A program made the translations under genes and the position numbers. DNA of 6,825 nt from Methanobacterium sp. Lineage in GTDB: Archaea > Methanobacteriota > Methanobacteria > Methanobacteriales > Methanobacteriaceae. Shown one piece after another: positions 5,090 to 6,825 of the stretch. The stretch is from NCBI GenBank assembly GCA_003158115.1, contig PMGM01000028.1:1-6825 (forward strand). The letters run 5' to 3'. How positions within the stretch are numbered: the stretch's first letter is position 1; every line of letters begins with the position of its first letter. The notes beneath the pieces are model-generated. The model searched no databases, had not been told where the DNA came from, and saw only the letters and a list, made by a program, of their open reading frames with translations.

Positions 5090-6058
5090 CTAAATATCCA
5101 TTTCAGTATGTAACCTGGATAAAATTCTTGCCAGGGTAACTACATCCTCCCTATTATGTTCTATTATTGGAATTAAAGGCCCAATATTACCAGTTTCATC
5201 ATATGTTTTATAAAAAGATGGAACTAAACTGCTTGGTACATCATCTTCCCTTTCAAAATTAAAAAGATGTTTTTCTAATGTTTGGAGTTTACAGTTTGGT
5301 AATTTGTTTTTCCATGTACGTCTAGAAAAATGTAGAAGGTCTAAATGATGTCTTTGAATATTATTTTTCATTCCATGATGTCTTAACCTATCCTTAATAT
5401 AGGGAATATCAAATGTCTGGCCATTAAAACTTACAAATACAGTATCCTCATCAACATGTGACAAGAAAGCATCTAATGCAGCAGTTTCTTCATCAAGATT
5501 TCTTAGAAGGTACTGGTCAACTAGTATATGATCTGATTCAACCCTTGCAACTCCAATCAATATTAGAGGTACACCCTTAAGTCCCAGGGTTTCTATATCC
5601 ATGAAGAGAAGATTTTCATTATCTGAAAAGCATGATGAATAAAGTGCTGAGGCATGGGATTTGGGATATCTATTCAAAACATAATCTGTTATCTTTGAAA
5701 AATCACCTTCATCAACAATATCCACTAAATTACATGCATCTTCACCGTAACGGGGATGTTCCCTAAGATCTTCAATTGTTTCGTATCCATTAGATCTTAA
5801 AATATCAGATTTTGAGTCTCCAATACCTTTAATGAGTTTTAAATCGTTTAATATATATTTTTTAGCCTTAGGTGGGCTTATGGTATTTAATTTTAATTTT
5901 CGTCGTTCTTCAATTCTGTAGCAGGAACCTTTTTTTGTTTCACATTCCTCACCCTTGAAATAATCTTCGATAGATGTTTCTCTATGAGTTTCTATAAGTT
6001 TTGACCGTAAAATTTCTGCTTCAGTATTTTCATAAGATGACATGACATGTAACTCCAT
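5090..6058 (-). CDS. YprB-like DEDD exonuclease (ribonuclease H-like domain) with helix-hairpin-helix
   Basis: The protein is 322 residues from the first ATG, or 317 from a second ATG at 6043. The second has GGAG nine bases upstream, while the first has no ribosome binding site but sits about 25 bases after a predicted transcript start; I cannot decide. A helix-hairpin-helix-like stretch at about 73-100 (L-K-L-I-K-G-I-G, then Y-E-T-I-E-D-L) suggests DNA binding. The C-terminal domain is RNase H-like with DEDD-type acidic residues: D154 and E156 in F-M-D-I-E-T-L-G-L, D217 in S-F-N-G-Q-T-F-D-I-P-Y, possibly D240 in H-L-D-L-L-H, and D305 in E-H-N-R-E-D-V-V-T-L. This arrangement matches the YprB/RNase_H_2 predicted exonucleases common in methanogens. 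Substrate and role are not established. The gene faces polX tail to tail, fitting a DNA repair setting, and is divergent from the lipoprotein gene. Confidence 0.82.
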   Translation of the reverse strand: MELHVMSSYENTEAEILRSKLIETHRETSIEDYFKGEECETKKGSCYRIEERRKLKLNTISPPKAKKYILNDLKLIKGIGDSKSDILRSNGYETIEDLREHPRYGEDACNLVDIVDEGDFSKITDYVLNRYPKSHASALYSSCFSDNENLLFMDIETLGLKGVPLILIGVARVESDHILVDQYLLRNLDEETAALDAFLSHVDEDTVFVSFNGQTFDIPYIKDRLRHHGMKNNIQRHHLDLLHFSRRTWKNKLPNCKLQTLEKHLFNFEREDDVPSSLVPSFYKTYDETGNIGPLIPIIEHNREDVVTLARILSRLHTEMDI

Positions 6059-6105
6059 TAGGATGTAATTAATAGTATAAGAAGTATCCAGACCTTTAGA
6101 GAAGA

Positions 6106-6115
6106 TATTTATAGA
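6106..6115. promoter_or_regulatory. TATA box between divergent exonuclease and lipoprotein genes
   Basis: On the minus strand the sequence reads TATAAATA (6113-6106), placing the exonuclease transcript start near 6083 and a leader of 25-40 bases. On the plus strand the same bases read TTTATAGA, which would give the lipoprotein gene a leader of about 42 bases. A second plus-strand candidate, TTATATAT at 6135-6142, would start transcription at the edge of the lipoprotein ribosome binding site. The minus-strand assignment is the more secure. Confidence 0.4.
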
Positions 6116-6162
6116 TCAAGAATGCATATTAGTATTATATATTTTTATTGGTATATTAATTT

Positions 6163-6171
6163 GGGAGGGGG
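6163..6171 (+). promoter_or_regulatory. Ribosome binding site of the lipoprotein gene
   Basis: GGGAGGGGG is followed by seven bases and the ATG at 6179. It selects this start over the in-frame ATG at 6122, which has no such site and would place charged and aromatic residues before the signal peptide. Confidence 0.8.
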
Positions 6172-6178
6172 AAGCATT

Positions 6179-6700
6179 ATGAAAAAATATTTTTTATTTG
6201 TAATTGCTATTGTTGGCCTTGTTGTTATGGCATCGGGTTGTATCAGTCAAACCGGTAATAATTCAACTGCCACAAAAACCTATTCAGCTAATGGAATATC
6301 ATTTAACTATCCGAGTAGCTGGTCTATAATCAACCAAACAACACATACAAATAATACCGTTGTGGCACTTGGTGATTCAAGTTTCATGAATAATACATTA
6401 AAGGGTAATGGTATAATCATAATTAAAACACCAAAAAACAGTAATTCAACACCAAACACTTCTAATCTTAAATCTCAGATTGCAAAGCTTAACGGTACCA
6501 AAACCACTCAAACTATAGACGGTGTTAAAGCTAATGTAACAACTTTTACAACTAAAATTAGCAATGAAACAGTTTTAATTAAATCTATAAGCTTTGAAAA
6601 AAATAATTACAACTACCAGATACAATTCATAACAATAGCAACAGATGTTAAATCACAGGAACAAATGTTTAACACAATAATCAATAGTTTCAAGGCGTAA
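6179..6700 (+). CDS. PsbP-related secreted lipoprotein
   Basis: This is a 173-residue protein. Residues 1-20 form a classic lipoprotein signal: M-K-K, a hydrophobic stretch, then A-S-G-C with the lipidated Cys21. The mature protein begins with a Ser/Thr/Asn-rich linker, then Y-S-A-N-G-I-S-F-N-Y-P-S-S-W (about 36-49), the opening motif of PsbP-related domains. The rest alternates beta-strand-like segments and ends in F-N-T-I-I-N-S-F-K-A, a typical closing helix. Many N-x-S/T sequons (for example N-N-S-T, N-Q-T-T, N-N-T) suggest surface N-glycosylation. Such proteins are numerous in Methanobacterium and anchored to the outer face of the membrane; their function is unknown, despite the name from a photosystem II protein. 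It is complete, monocistronic, and divergent from the exonuclease gene. Confidence 0.88.
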   Translation: MKKYFLFVIAIVGLVVMASGCISQTGNNSTATKTYSANGISFNYPSSWSIINQTTHTNNTVVALGDSSFMNNTLKGNGIIIIKTPKNSNSTPNTSNLKSQIAKLNGTKTTQTIDGVKANVTTFTTKISNETVLIKSISFEKNNYNYQIQFITIATDVKSQEQMFNTIINSFKA

Positions 6701-6721
6701 AAATACAAATAGTTATCCTAA

Positions 6722-6737
6722 TTTTTTCTATTTTTTT
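6722..6737 (+). terminator. Double oligo-T terminator of the lipoprotein gene
   Basis: Six T (6722-6727) and seven T (6731-6737) follow the lipoprotein stop by 21 bases, a strong archaeal U-tract terminator. Beyond it, 6738-6825 is AT-rich and shows no gene or clear motif. Confidence 0.6.
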
Positions 6738-6825
6738 AATTATGAGTCAACCCACAATTTACTTAAAAAAATTATAGAGAACTTTCAATAATTTTAAGTT
6801 GTTAAAGTTAATAATTTTGGTTTAT

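Noticed and set aside
6122..6178. Longer lipoprotein start, adding 19 residues
   Set aside because: The strong GGGAGGGGG site lies inside this extension, and the M-K-K signal peptide begins at 6179.
1..6825. CRISPR array, tRNA, rRNA, intact transposase, toxin-antitoxin or defence system
   Set aside because: I found no regularly spaced repeats, no cloverleaf with a TpsiC-arm consensus, no transposase motifs and no recognised defence domains on either strand.

Overview
This AT-rich window (roughly 30% G+C by eye) looks like the chromosome of a methanogenic archaeon close to Methanobacterium. The pointers are archaeal-type TATA boxes, oligo-T terminators without strong GC hairpins, GGAGGTGAT-like ribosome binding sites, a PsbP-related surface lipoprotein, a HisKA_2 sensor kinase of the kind abundant in Methanobacteria, and an archaeal family X DNA polymerase with a PHP domain. 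The lineage is inferred from gene content and style, not from a marker gene.

Layout, left to right. Positions 1-542 (+) hold the C-terminal part of an ExoD-like membrane protein whose start lies outside the window. Positions 543-1184 have no convincing gene, but contain an orphan consensus TATA box, two small inverted repeats (one GC-rich, resembling an IS200/IS605 right end) and oligo-T tracts. Positions 1185-1667 (-) are an intact MsrA. Positions 1754-2672 are a junkyard. A sensor histidine kinase on the - strand has lost its N-terminal part and is frameshifted near its C-terminus, and it abuts a + strand fragment of a phytoene-desaturase-like FAD oxidoreductase. Positions 2794-3144 (+) are a small, intact Rieske [2Fe-2S] protein with a strong ribosome binding site. 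A decayed response-regulator receiver fragment (about 3141-3234) follows immediately. Positions 3369-5075 (+) encode a complete PolX. Converging on it at 5090-6058 (-) is a helix-hairpin-helix plus DEDD/RNase H-like exonuclease. Divergent from that gene, 6179-6700 (+) encodes a PsbP-related lipoprotein.

How the genes may fit together. PolX and the exonuclease are both DNA-processing enzymes, and their stops are only about 15 bases apart, which suggests (but does not prove) a shared repair role. MsrA and the Rieske protein could both belong to redox or oxidative-stress physiology. The broken genes at 1754-2672 and 3141-3234 suggest deletion and rearrangement in which the Rieske gene survived or arrived later. 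I see no CRISPR array, tRNA, rRNA or intact transposase, and no clear multi-gene novel system. The most unusual content is the mosaic of gene remnants around the Rieske gene and the structured non-coding gap at 543-1184.
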